Origin: Tunturiibacter empetritectus | GTDB taxonomy: Bacteria; Acidobacteriota; Terriglobia; Terriglobales; Acidobacteriaceae | Direction of reading: 5' to 3' | Assembly (NCBI RefSeq): GCF_013410875.1 | Contig: NZ_JACCCU010000003.1 | Coordinates: forward strand, 186,001-250,000 | Length of the DNA: 64,000 nucleotides | Part shown: piece by piece, positions 7,791 through 16,537 of the stretch | Numbering within the stretch: position 1 is the first letter of the stretch | Layout: each line of letters begins with the position of its first letter | Program-made: the position numbers and the translations under genes | The notes under the pieces: generated by a model | Database searches by the model: none | Told to the model about the DNA's origin: nothing | Seen by the model: only the letters and a program-made list of their open reading frames with translations

Positions 7791-9530
7791 GTGCATCCTT
7801 CACGCCGGCTTGAGATCGCCCTTCTTGTTCTTGTTTCACCTCTGCCGATTGGAGGACAGATCTCCGCTCAGAAGACAACGAGCTCCCCAGCCACAGCCAC
7901 GGGAGAAGCCCGTTCGGCGGCAAAGCAGGACAGCGCCTCTGCCCGGTTAAGTGCGATCGCTGCCTCCGGTCATCTCGAAGATCTTCGCTGGCCCGACTTC
8001 TCGGACTATCGCTCGCATGTCATCAACTTTTACCGCCCCGGATATCAGCCTGCGTGGATCCACGACGGCCAACCCACCACTCAGGCTCTCGAACTGATCC
8101 AGATCTTGCAGGATGCCGATCGAGAGGGCCTGCAGGCTGATGACTACGACGCCTCGCGGTGGGCTGATCGCGTGGCCTTGTTGAAGAGTCCGCACGAGGC
8201 TGCTGATGAAGCGCGCTTCGACGCCGCCCTCACCGTCTGCGGGATGCGTTACGTCTCCGACCTGCATATCGGAAGGGTTAACCCGCAAAATCTGGGTTTC
8301 GAGTTCGACGTCTCCAGCAAGAAACTCGACCTGCCGCACTTCGTCCGCGAGCGGCTGGTCAACGGGTCCGATCTACATGCCGAGCTGGCCCAGATCGAAC
8401 CACCATTCCCAAGCTACAAGCGACTCCGCGCTGCTTTGCTGCATTACATGGAGCTTGAGAAGAGCGGTGACGGAGAGAAGGTGCTTGACGTCGGAGGAGT
8501 GTCTCCGGGCGGCCAGTATGCGGGCATAGCAGGACTGGGAAACCGATTACGGCTGTTGGGCGATCTACCGGATAGCGTTAGCATCCCGCCCGACTCGAAG
8601 GTCTATGAAGGCCCCCTGGTCGATGCGGTCAAACACTTTCAGGAGCGCCTGGGCCGACAGGCAACCGGGGAACTCGACTACAAGACAGTGGTCGAGTTGA
8701 ACGTCCCGCTCAGCGACCGGATTGAGCAGATGCGCCTGGGATTGGAGAGATATCGCTGGTTGCCCTACCAGTTCAAACAGCCTCCTATCGTCATCAACGT
8801 TCCGGAGTTCCGTCTCTACGGGTTCGACGGTAAAAATGAAGTGGGCCTCACGATGAGGGTGAATGTGGGCGAGGACTATGACCACCAGACACCCATGTTC
8901 GAAAACAACATCCAGTACCTCGTCTTTCGTCCTTACTGGACCCCTACGCCAAACATCCTGCGCAAGGAGATCATTCCCGACCTTGAGAAAAATCCATCCC
9001 TGAGCGATCAGAATCTGGAGCTGGTCAGCGCAAGCGGGAAGGTGATTAAGTCGGGAGACGTCACTCCTGCACTGTTGCAGCAGGTGCGAGCAGGGAAGCT
9101 GACGGTGAGGCAGCCACCTGGGCCCGAGAACGGGATGGGTCTGGTCAAATTCATATTTCCCAACCAGCACGATGTCTATATCCACGACACCCCTGCGAGC
9201 CTCGATATGTTCTCCGAGGCAACCGAAGGGGAAGAGGGAGAGCTAAAGCGGGTGGCCAGCCATGGATGCATCCACGTGCAGGATCCCGCCAAGTTTGCAG
9301 CGTGGCTTCTCCGGAACAATCCCAGTTGGAATCTCGAAAAGGTTGAGAAGGCCATGCATGACGGCCGGGATAACTTCCAGGTGAATCTTGTGCCGGCGAT
9401 TCCCGTGTTGATCTTTTACATGACGGTCGTCGTAGGAGAGAACGGTGATGTTCACTTCTTTCACGACATCTACGATCATGACAGAACGCTGAAGCTGGAG
9501 TTGGCCCAGGGCTACCCCTATCCCAAATGA
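7791..9530 (+). CDS. L,D-transpeptidase, YcbB/LdtD-like
   Basis: A 579-residue L,D-transpeptidase of the large YcbB/LdtD type. Such enzymes form 3-3 crosslinks between meso-diaminopimelate residues in periplasmic peptidoglycan. It has an N-terminal signal, a scaffold domain, a peptidoglycan-binding-like segment around residues 265-305, and a C-terminal YkuD domain. The YkuD block VASHGCIHV places the nucleophile at about Cys493. The family-typical FRPYWTPTPNILRKEIIP lies ahead of it. The start is GTG at 7791 with a GAGGAG site. A second, small YkuD protein is encoded convergently 31 bases downstream, so this locus concentrates peptidoglycan-remodelling enzymes. Confidence 0.88.
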   Translation: MHPSRRLEIALLVLVSPLPIGGQISAQKTTSSPATATGEARSAAKQDSASARLSAIAASGHLEDLRWPDFSDYRSHVINFYRPGYQPAWIHDGQPTTQALELIQILQDADREGLQADDYDASRWADRVALLKSPHEAADEARFDAALTVCGMRYVSDLHIGRVNPQNLGFEFDVSSKKLDLPHFVRERLVNGSDLHAELAQIEPPFPSYKRLRAALLHYMELEKSGDGEKVLDVGGVSPGGQYAGIAGLGNRLRLLGDLPDSVSIPPDSKVYEGPLVDAVKHFQERLGRQATGELDYKTVVELNVPLSDRIEQMRLGLERYRWLPYQFKQPPIVINVPEFRLYGFDGKNEVGLTMRVNVGEDYDHQTPMFENNIQYLVFRPYWTPTPNILRKEIIPDLEKNPSLSDQNLELVSASGKVIKSGDVTPALLQQVRAGKLTVRQPPGPENGMGLVKFIFPNQHDVYIHDTPASLDMFSEATEGEEGELKRVASHGCIHVQDPAKFAAWLLRNNPSWNLEKVEKAMHDGRDNFQVNLVPAIPVLIFYMTVVVGENGDVHFFHDIYDHDRTLKLELAQGYPYPK

Positions 9531-9561
9531 GCGGAAGCGCTGCGGTCGCAGATGATTACAG

Positions 9562-10095
9562 CTAAGGCTTGATCTCGATCGGCGTGCCATCAGCCACCAC
9601 TCGCCAGATCTCGTCGATCTCCGCATTGGTCACCGCGATGCAGCCCTCGGTCCAGTCGCCCAGGTGGTGGGCCGGCCCTTTGAAGTCGTTCGGAAGCCCA
9701 TGGATGTACAGTTCGCCGCCGGTTGGAACACCATACCTCTTCGCGCGCGCCACATCGTCCGCGTTTGGGTAAGAGATGTGAATGGACCGGTGATACTGGC
9801 TATGTGCGTTATGCCGGTCGAGCACATAGTTGCCTTCAGGTGTCCTGCGATCGCCTTCCATGATCTTCGGACCGACCGGATTGCCCCCCAACGAAAGCGT
9901 ATACGTCTTCAGCACTTCGCTGCCCTTCATCAAAAGCAGCTTTCTCTCACTCTTCAAGACAAGCACTTTGTCGGCTATGGCGGAGGCTGGTAACGGAGCA
10001 TCGTTCGCTGAGATAGCCCGCAATGGAAGGACTGGCAGGGCAAAAAGAGCGAGAACGCCGAGCTTTGTGATCTTCGACAACAACATCGACCGCAC
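9562..10095 (-). CDS. Small L,D-transpeptidase-family protein (YafK/DpaA-like)
   Basis: A 177-residue exported YkuD-domain protein. Residues 1-29 form a signal peptide. The catalytic region contains GDRRTPEG, the histidine block LYIHG and the nucleophile block DWTEGCIAVTN (about Cys152). These motifs match the YafK/DpaA branch, whose E. coli member releases Braun lipoprotein from peptidoglycan by amidase action instead of crosslinking. Whether this homologue crosslinks or cleaves is not decidable here. The gene converges with the large LdtD-like gene. An alternative ATG three codons in (10086) is possible. Confidence 0.82.
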   Translation of the reverse strand: MRSMLLSKITKLGVLALFALPVLPLRAISANDAPLPASAIADKVLVLKSERKLLLMKGSEVLKTYTLSLGGNPVGPKIMEGDRRTPEGNYVLDRHNAHSQYHRSIHISYPNADDVARAKRYGVPTGGELYIHGLPNDFKGPAHHLGDWTEGCIAVTNAEIDEIWRVVADGTPIEIKP

Positions 10096-10280
10096 TCCGT
10101 CACAGGCAAAGGATTACACAGGGTCGCCGCGGCTCTGGTTAAACCCAGCGGCTAACCGTTGCGAAGATAACTCTACTGCCAGTTGGCTTATAAAAGATTA
10201 TCTGACTCGAGGCCAATCACACGTGGGTGGGATATACCGTGATTGATCCTCTCCCTGGATAGGGAGGTCTCCTATCGCCA

Positions 10281-11684
10281 TCACTTCTTCAACGACTTCA
10301 CCAGCTGCTTCCAGTCCAGCTCCGTCTGATCCGCATAGGCCTCCGCAAACGCTCCGACCGCCTCATCGAACCGCGGTGAAGTCCCTACATAACCGGCCAC
10401 CATTGCGCTATCTCCTGCCCGCGCATGTCCCCGCGCCAGAATCTCGCCGCACACCCCCGCATACTCCAGCAATCCAGCAGCCTTCAGATCTCCCAGCTGA
10501 ATCGAGGCCTTGTGATCGTTCAACTGCCTCACCAGGTAATCTCTGCTGTCCATCGTCGTCCATCCCAGAAACGGATCGGACTGCAGCTGCATCGCTCGCT
10601 CCCCATTCACTACTCGCTGGCCCTCGTGCTGCTTTCCTCTTCGCCCCTTCAAGGCACCCGCAACGTAAGGCGCATACCCGGAAGCAACCTCCTCTTTGAT
10701 CTGCAGAAACAGAGGGTCCTTCGTGCCATTTCCCTCCATCAACACCACGTAGTCCCGCAGACCCACTGACCCAGTCCCCACCACCTTGAACGCGACATCC
10801 ATCGGCCGGTACTGCGCCAGAAAGTGTCTCCGCTCCGGCTGCAGGCTCTCCGCATACATCGTCAGTGACCCCACCACCTGCTCCGCCAGCGCTCCGGTAA
10901 CCCGTTTCAGGTTTGGCGGAATCGTCCGAAACACCCTCGGCGCCCGACCCAAACTCTTAGCCGCATTCTTAGCCGAGCTCTTAGCGGCACCCTTCGCCGT
11001 CTTGCTCCCCTTCTTCTTCGCCACCGAAGCTCGTCCTTCTACCTCCGTCAGCGTCAACAGGGTATGCATGGGCGTAGCTCGCTCCGCCATCATCAGGATC
11101 CCCGCCACCGGCGTCACACTTCCCAGCCGATGCACCTGGTACTTCGCGACCTCCAGCACCGGCATTCGTGCAAACGACTGCATCATCGTCCGGTATCGCT
11201 CCAGAAATACCGCTGCCGCCTCCCGGCAACGTACATCCTTGGCCCCGGACCCACGTCCCGCCAGCACCAAGCTCGTCGCCATCCGCTTCACGTCCCACTC
11301 GAACGGCGCGACGATCGTCTCGTCAAAATCATTAATATCGAAGACCAGCCGCCCATCCGGCCCTGCAAACGCCCCCAGGTTCCTCACATGCGCATCGCCG
11401 CATAGCTGATTGCAGATCCCCGTGCTCCCCACCAACGACAGGTCATACGCCATCACCGGCACCGCTCCGCGAAAGTACCCGAACGGCGACGCCGCCATCA
11501 ACTCGTTCTTCAGCGTCACCAGCGCCGGCACCCGCCCCCGCGTCGAGATCTCCAGCAGCTTCAGCGGACTCTCCCGCCTCTGCTTCGCTGTCCACGCCTT
11601 ATGATGCTGGCGCTTCAACTGCTTCCGCCGTTCGTGCCCGAAGGCATAGCGTTCCCGCGCGCTTACCGGCTGCGTCTCCTTCAT
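10281..11684 (-). CDS. DUF2252 domain protein
   Basis: A 467-residue member of the DUF2252 family, whose fold resembles aminoglycoside phosphotransferase/kinase-like enzymes but whose function is undefined. Recognisable blocks are the N-terminal REsPLKLLE region, MAASPFGYFRGA, CGDAHVRNLGAF (a kinase-like HxxN catalytic-loop analogue), FDINDFDETIVAPFEWDVKRMATS and the C-terminal TDFD-like region. An alanine/lysine-rich insert (about residues 235-265) is probably a flexible linker. I chose ATG 11684 over 11708 because GGAGGTGG sits 8 bases before it. It stands alone between the transpeptidase and the AI-2E-type permease, which diverges from it. Confidence 0.8.
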   Translation of the reverse strand: MKETQPVSARERYAFGHERRKQLKRQHHKAWTAKQRRESPLKLLEISTRGRVPALVTLKNELMAASPFGYFRGAVPVMAYDLSLVGSTGICNQLCGDAHVRNLGAFAGPDGRLVFDINDFDETIVAPFEWDVKRMATSLVLAGRGSGAKDVRCREAAAVFLERYRTMMQSFARMPVLEVAKYQVHRLGSVTPVAGILMMAERATPMHTLLTLTEVEGRASVAKKKGSKTAKGAAKSSAKNAAKSLGRAPRVFRTIPPNLKRVTGALAEQVVGSLTMYAESLQPERRHFLAQYRPMDVAFKVVGTGSVGLRDYVVLMEGNGTKDPLFLQIKEEVASGYAPYVAGALKGRRGKQHEGQRVVNGERAMQLQSDPFLGWTTMDSRDYLVRQLNDHKASIQLGDLKAAGLLEYAGVCGEILARGHARAGDSAMVAGYVGTSPRFDEAVGAFAEAYADQTELDWKQLVKSLKK

Positions 11685-11819
11685 CCATCCACCTCCATCT
11701 GCAACCAAGAGTCTAGTCTACCCACGCGGCAAATAAACTCCGCGAGCCTGCATGTTGATGTATTCTTGCCCGCATAAGCGCAGAGCATTCATCAGGTCTT
11801 ACGAGGTCTCACAACTCCC

Positions 11820-13655
11820 ATGTCCCGCGCCGGCACCACCGAGATCCCCAGGGTAGAGCCCCTCCTCGTCCTTGCCGTCATCGTGCTCATCCTCTACTTC
11901 GCGCGCGAGCTCCTCATCCCGCTCACCTTCGCGCTCACCCTGTCCTTCCTGCTCGCCCCCGCCGTCAGCCGCCTCGAAACACGCCGCGTCCCCCGCGTCC
12001 TCGCCGTCGCCCTCATCGGCATCCTCGCCTTCCTCAGCATCTTCAGCGTCGGTTACGTAGTCGCCAAGCAGCTTCTCAACGTAGCCCGCACCCTTCCGGC
12101 CTACCGCCTCAACATCCACCAGAAGATGGCCACTGTCCACTCGCCAGCCGAACAGTCCCTTGAAAAAGCCTTCACTGCCGTCGAAGACATCAGCGGCGAC
12201 ATCGCCCCCTCCTCGCCCACGTCCGTCTCGCAGACCCCCGTGCAGGTCCAGCCCGTCCGCGTCATCGATCCCGACCGCACCCAGCTCCAGACCACCGCCG
12301 AGCTGCTCATGCGCTTCCTCCGGCCCATCGGAACCGTCGGCGTCGTCATCGTCTTCACCATCTACCTCCTGATGAAGCGCGAGGACCTGCGCCACCGCAT
12401 CCTCCTGCTCGCCGGCATGGGACGCATCAACCTCATGACCCAGGCCCTGCAGGAGGCCGCCACCCGCATCAGCCAATATCTCCTCTTCCAACTCGCCGTC
12501 AACGCAGCCTACGGCATCCTCTTCGGCGGTGGTCTCTATCTCATCGGCGTACCCGACGCTACGCTTTGGGGAGTTCTCGCCGGCATCCTCCGCATCGTCC
12601 CCTACGTCGGCACCGCCACCAGCCTCGCGCTGCCTCTCATCGTCTCGGTCGCCATCTCCACCACCTGGTGGCCGCCCATCCTCATCCTCTGTCTCTTCCT
12701 CGCGCTCGAGCTCACCGCCACCAACTTCGTCGAACCCTGGCTCTACAGCACCCGCACCGGCATCTCCTCGCTCGCACTCCTTGCCATGGCCATCTTCTGG
12801 GCGCTGCTCTGGGGATGGCCCGGCCTCATCCTCTCTACCCCGCTCACCGTCTGCATCGTCGTCATGGGCCGACACGTACCGCAGCTCTCCTTCCTCCATA
12901 CCCTCCTCGGCACCGACGCCGAGCTCTCCACCGAAGCCCACTTCTACGAGCGCCTCCTCGCCATGGACCAGCGCGAAGCTCAGGCCATCGCCAACCGCTT
13001 CCTCGTCGGCAAGCCCCTCATCGAGCTCTACGACTCCGTCCTCATCCCCGCCCTTGCCCTCGTCGAGCAGGACCGCCATCAGGGCAACCTCGACGACAAG
13101 CGCTCCGACTTCTTCTTCCTCACCATCGGCGAGATCGTCGCCGAACTAGCCGACTACCACCAGAAGGAACCCGCCGACGCCCCCAACCCCGTCAAACCCC
13201 GCCGCTCCTCCCGCCCCAACGACCAGGAGAAAGAGTTCGCCGTCATCTGCATCTCCGTCAACGACCAGGCCGACGAGCTCACCACCCTCATGCTCGGCCA
13301 GCTCATGGAGCGAGCCAACCATCAGACCCTCCTCCTCTCCGCCTCCGCCGTCTCCAGCGAGATCCTCGACTCCCTCGCCACCGAATCCAACACCGTCGTC
13401 TTTATCTCCGCCCTACCACCCTTCGCCTTCTCCCAGGCCCGAGCCATCTGCCAGCGCGTCCGTACCCACCTGCCCAACAACCGCATCGTCGTCGGTCTCT
13501 GGAACTCCGCCAGCGACCAGGACCAGACCGCCGAGCAGTCCATCGAACGCTTCGGCAGCGGCAGACCCACCGTGGTCGTCAACTCCCTCGCCCAGGCCCT
13601 CCAGCAAGTCACACATTGGCACCAACAGCACGACAGTCAATACATGCGCTTCTAA
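11820..13655 (+). CDS. AI-2E family permease with C-terminal cytosolic extension
   Basis: A 611-residue protein. The first 345 residues form an AI-2E (PF01594, YdiK/PerM/TqsA-like) membrane domain: paired N-terminal helices, a soluble segment with proline/valine-rich sequence, then helices including the conserved GVLAGILRIVPYVGT and the terminal PLTVCIVVMGRH. Members are linked to autoinducer-2 export or Na+(Li+)/H+ antiport. After residue 350 a hydrophilic region of about 260 residues is attached; its last part (FAVICISVNDQADELTTLML to GLWN) has the alternating beta/alpha character of a B12-binding or response-regulator-like Rossmann fold, though no cobalamin DxHxxG motif is seen. Transport substrate unknown. 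The gene is followed 35 bases later by a CPBP protease. Confidence 0.8.
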   Translation: MSRAGTTEIPRVEPLLVLAVIVLILYFARELLIPLTFALTLSFLLAPAVSRLETRRVPRVLAVALIGILAFLSIFSVGYVVAKQLLNVARTLPAYRLNIHQKMATVHSPAEQSLEKAFTAVEDISGDIAPSSPTSVSQTPVQVQPVRVIDPDRTQLQTTAELLMRFLRPIGTVGVVIVFTIYLLMKREDLRHRILLLAGMGRINLMTQALQEAATRISQYLLFQLAVNAAYGILFGGGLYLIGVPDATLWGVLAGILRIVPYVGTATSLALPLIVSVAISTTWWPPILILCLFLALELTATNFVEPWLYSTRTGISSLALLAMAIFWALLWGWPGLILSTPLTVCIVVMGRHVPQLSFLHTLLGTDAELSTEAHFYERLLAMDQREAQAIANRFLVGKPLIELYDSVLIPALALVEQDRHQGNLDDKRSDFFFLTIGEIVAELADYHQKEPADAPNPVKPRRSSRPNDQEKEFAVICISVNDQADELTTLMLGQLMERANHQTLLLSASAVSSEILDSLATESNTVVFISALPPFAFSQARAICQRVRTHLPNNRIVVGLWNSASDQDQTAEQSIERFGSGRPTVVVNSLAQALQQVTHWHQQHDSQYMRF

Positions 13656-13690
13656 GCCGAATTATTCAATCCCCACGAATCCAAACTCGC

Positions 13691-14377
13691 GTGATAGAAA
13701 ACTCTTCGACGCCACAAGATCAGGATCAACGAGCGTTCTCCTCCAGGCAACGCCGTTTCGTGCTGCTGTCACCGATCCTGCTCATCTCCGCTGGCCACCT
13801 TACGGCTCGCGTATTTTCTTCCGTAGTAGGAGCCTGGGCCTGGATTCCCTTGCAGCTCGTGTATTGGTCCGGAATGATTGCGGTTCTCTACTCCGTCAAT
13901 GGAATGTCAACCATCTTCGCGGCGTACACGAGAAGCTCCGGATGGAGATCATGGTCGTCAGGCATCCTCATCGGCTTGATTCCCTGGCCGATCCTGCTCC
14001 TCCACCTGAATCTCCTCCACTCCCCACTTCTTATCGTCTGCTGGCTTGCTCTGGCCCTCATCAATCCCTTCATCGAAGAGTCTTATTGGCGCGGCCTCTT
14101 CGGTGAAGTCACCTCGCAATGGCCTGCTTGGGCAGCACTCCTCTACCCAACGCTGTTCTTTGCGGCCGCCCATCCCCTGCAATGGGGAGTCTTCTCCGCT
14201 GGAAGTAGAAACTGGCAGATGGTTGCCGCACTCATGATTATGGGAATCGTATGGAGCGCAACTTATCGTCAGACACGCAGTCTGTGTTCCAATACCTTCT
14301 CTCACATGCTGGTCGATCTTGGAAACATGAGCGTCTGGGTCTTCCTCAACCTCTACACTCCACCCACGCACCACTAA
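13691..14377 (+). CDS. CPBP family intramembrane metalloprotease
   Basis: A 228-residue multi-helix membrane protein of the CPBP/Abi (type II CAAX protease-like) family. The three catalytic motifs are present: Glu129-Glu130 with Arg134 (EESYWRG), His161 (FAAAHPLQW) and His205 (FSHMLVD). These proteases cleave within or near the membrane and are often tied to bacteriocin immunity or protein maturation; no substrate is evident. The start is proposed as GTG at 13691, because the frame is open upstream only as a shadow of the preceding gene. No clear ribosome binding site is visible. The 35-base gap suggests co-transcription with the AI-2E-type permease. Confidence 0.78.
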   Translation: MIENSSTPQDQDQRAFSSRQRRFVLLSPILLISAGHLTARVFSSVVGAWAWIPLQLVYWSGMIAVLYSVNGMSTIFAAYTRSSGWRSWSSGILIGLIPWPILLLHLNLLHSPLLIVCWLALALINPFIEESYWRGLFGEVTSQWPAWAALLYPTLFFAAAHPLQWGVFSAGSRNWQMVAALMIMGIVWSATYRQTRSLCSNTFSHMLVDLGNMSVWVFLNLYTPPTHH

Positions 14378-14402
14378 CCGCAGAGCCGAAGAGCTTCCGA
14401 AA

Positions 14403-14432
14403 GCAAAAAGAGCCAGGCATCTTTCGCCTGGC
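14403..14432 (-). terminator. Rho-independent terminator for the CADD-type gene
   Basis: Read on the minus strand, a perfect 7-bp stem (GCCAGGC/GCCTGGC, 14412-14418 with 14426-14432) and 7-nt loop are followed by a T-rich tail. It lies 38 bases beyond the stop of the minus-strand gene at 14470. Confidence 0.85.
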
Positions 14433-14469
14433 CCCTCGCTTCAAATTGATCCTCTGGACTTATTTGGAC

Positions 14470-15189
14470 TTAGTTCACCGCCAGCCGCTCCCGCTCCACC
14501 CCATCCAGAGCAACCCAGAGCGCCTTTGCCGCCCGCTCCCCAGCCGCCAGCACAGCCTCTTCCTCCTCCGGCGCACCCGCAAGCTGCTTCTCAATCAACT
14601 CTCGCCACACACTCGCATGCGCAACATCGGCCGTCTGGTGCAGCGTGAAGTACCGCGCCGCCGCACCCTCAGTCCCATAGTGCTCCGCCAACCCCTCGGC
14701 CTTGGTCTTCGCAATCGCAGGCACCTTCGACTCATACGCATACAGCGCCGCCATCGCAGTCGATGCCTTCTCCTCCAGCATCAACTCACGAAACGTCGCC
14801 ATCAGCGCCGTCATCTCCGGCTGCACCGCGCGCCCCTCAACCTCGCTGCGAGTCGCACCTATTCCAGTCGCAAAGTCCATCCAGAGATCGCTATGCGGAC
14901 GAGCCGTAGCCGCATCCACGCCCTCTTCCTCCGCCAGATTGCGCAACACCTCACGCCGCATCTCTCCATCCGGCAGCCGCGAGTGCAGCGCACTCAAATA
15001 AGTCGGAAACGCCGACACATGATGCCAGTACTCCGCCGCATACTCCCGCAGATCCTCACGCGTCAGCTCACCCTTCGACCACGCCTGATAAAACGGGTGC
15101 TGCAACAGGTTGAACGGAGCAACGCGCTCCTCGAAACGGCTCCAGAAACTAGCACTCCCAGACTCAATCCCAGACTCGATCGCAGACAT
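14470..15189 (-). CDS. CADD-type TenA/PqqC-fold protein, candidate pABA synthesis enzyme
   Basis: A 239-residue all-helical protein of the heme-oxygenase/TenA/PqqC fold, closest by motif to the CADD family (Chlamydia CT610, TIGR04305). Chlamydial CADD is a di-metal self-sacrificing oxygenase that makes p-aminobenzoate from its own tyrosine in a non-canonical folate route. Likely metal and active-site residues here include Tyr34 (HPFYQAW), the Glu run near 87-89, His99, YESKVPAIA and the late HQTADVAHASVW with spaced His, Asp and His. ATG 15189 was preferred over 15225 because GGAG lies 8 bases upstream. Another folate gene, folK, lies 3 kb away. PABA synthesis is inferred. Confidence 0.75.
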   Translation of the reverse strand: MSAIESGIESGSASFWSRFEERVAPFNLLQHPFYQAWSKGELTREDLREYAAEYWHHVSAFPTYLSALHSRLPDGEMRREVLRNLAEEEGVDAATARPHSDLWMDFATGIGATRSEVEGRAVQPEMTALMATFRELMLEEKASTAMAALYAYESKVPAIAKTKAEGLAEHYGTEGAAARYFTLHQTADVAHASVWRELIEKQLAGAPEEEEAVLAAGERAAKALWVALDGVERERLAVN

Positions 15190-15467
15190 AATCAAAGCTC
15201 CATTCAGAGATTCGCAAGCAGGCACAACCGCCCACGTGAACTCTCAGAGTGTACCCCCGCCACGCCCCCGGCACAAAGCCTGTCCCCCAGACGATGGAGA
15301 GAAAAACCATCCTTTGAGCTGAAGACAGCACCCGCGTGCGCGCATAAACTCCCTCGTGACCAAGGCATACGAATCTCTTCGCAGCCAGGCTTCGCAGTCA
15401 CCCGATGACTGCCAGCTCCGTACGAGGCTGTGCGTTGGCCTTCCTCTCACGACACGGAGAACCACCC

Positions 15468-16529
15468 ATGACTTCGAATCACGTGCCAGCATCATCCGGG
15501 TTCAAAAAGCCGCTGTTAGATCGTCTGCCGCTCCTCTTCTCCCGTCGCCGATTCCTCCTCGCCGGAAGCACCCCCAAATCCAAAGTGCGGAGAGCCGGAC
15601 ATGCCGCTCTCCTCTCTGGCTGTCTTACTTTCCTGTCCCTGCTCAGCCCATCGCTCCATGCCCAGACCATCGACGATGGCATCATGCTGGCGAAGCGGTC
15701 TCTCTGTGCAGGCGCCCTCTACACGCACGACAGTTGGGACAGCTACTGGCAGGGAAGCCTCCAACGCGTCAACGGAAACATCGGCACCATCACGACCCAG
15801 ACCATCACCATGGCAGCCAACTACGGCGTGACCAACCGGCTCGACTTCATCATCAACGTGCCCTACGTGTGGACCGACGCCAGCAAGGGCGTACTCCATG
15901 GCCAGTCGGGATTTCAGGACCTCACCCTCGCCGCAAAGTACAAGCTCGTCAGCGTTCCTGTCGGCAAATTCGGCGCGCTGCGAGCGATCGCCGTGCTATC
16001 GGGCACCCTCCCCATGACCAACTACACCCCCGACCTTCAACCGCTCTCGCTCGGCACCAACAGCAAGACCCTCACCGGACGCGCCACCTTGAACTATCTG
16101 GGCAGGCGCGGCCTCTATCTTAACGGCACCGCCGCCTACACCTTCCGCAGCAACGTAACGCTCGACCGCACCAGCTACTACACCAATGGACAGCTCTATC
16201 TCAGCAATCAGGTCGCGATGCCCAACCTCTTCAACTACGGCACCAGCGTCGGCTATCGCAAAAACAACGTCTCGCTCTTAGGCGACTTCTCCGTACAGCA
16301 GGCCCGCGGAGGCGGAGACATCCGCCCCCAGGACATGCCCTTCGTCTCCAACCGCACCAACTTCTCCAAAGCCGGCGCAACCATCAAGGTCCCGGTCCCG
16401 AAGGTAAAAGACCTTCAGTACTGGTTCAGCTACTCCAACACCTTTCAAGGCCGCAACGTTGGACAGGCGAACACCTTCACCACCGGCCTTATGTACACCC
16501 TTCCCTTCGAAAAGCGAGCCACCCCTTGA
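15468..16529 (+). CDS. Outer-membrane beta-barrel protein (MetA-pathway transporter-like)
   Basis: A 353-residue exported protein. A long positively charged N-terminus precedes a hydrophobic signal ending SLHAQ (about residue 66). The mature part is a run of alternating strands with aromatic girdles, for example VTNRLDFIINVPYVW, GFQDLTLAAKYKLV and LQYWFSYSNTFQGRN, ending in a beta-type terminus. This resembles the PF13557 Phenol_MetA_deg/transporter family of outer-membrane proteins. No substrate is visible. ATG 15468 is preferred over 15405 because GGAG lies 8 bases upstream. Its stop overlaps an in-frame TTG of the next gene (TTGA), so the two are probably translated from one message. Confidence 0.72.
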   Translation: MTSNHVPASSGFKKPLLDRLPLLFSRRRFLLAGSTPKSKVRRAGHAALLSGCLTFLSLLSPSLHAQTIDDGIMLAKRSLCAGALYTHDSWDSYWQGSLQRVNGNIGTITTQTITMAANYGVTNRLDFIINVPYVWTDASKGVLHGQSGFQDLTLAAKYKLVSVPVGKFGALRAIAVLSGTLPMTNYTPDLQPLSLGTNSKTLTGRATLNYLGRRGLYLNGTAAYTFRSNVTLDRTSYYTNGQLYLSNQVAMPNLFNYGTSVGYRKNNVSLLGDFSVQQARGGGDIRPQDMPFVSNRTNFSKAGATIKVPVPKVKDLQYWFSYSNTFQGRNVGQANTFTTGLMYTLPFEKRATP

Positions 16530-16537
16530 AAACGATA

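Noticed and set aside
11799-13079. 426-residue minus-strand frame opposite the AI-2E-type permease
   Set aside because: It is a composition artefact of GC-rich coding DNA (Asp/Glu/Gly-rich, no domain), while the plus strand gives clear membrane helices.
12566-13690. Upstream part of the long frame that contains the CPBP protease
   Set aside because: Only residues after GTG 13691 resemble a protein family; the earlier part is an Arg/Pro/His-rich shadow of the AI-2E-type gene.
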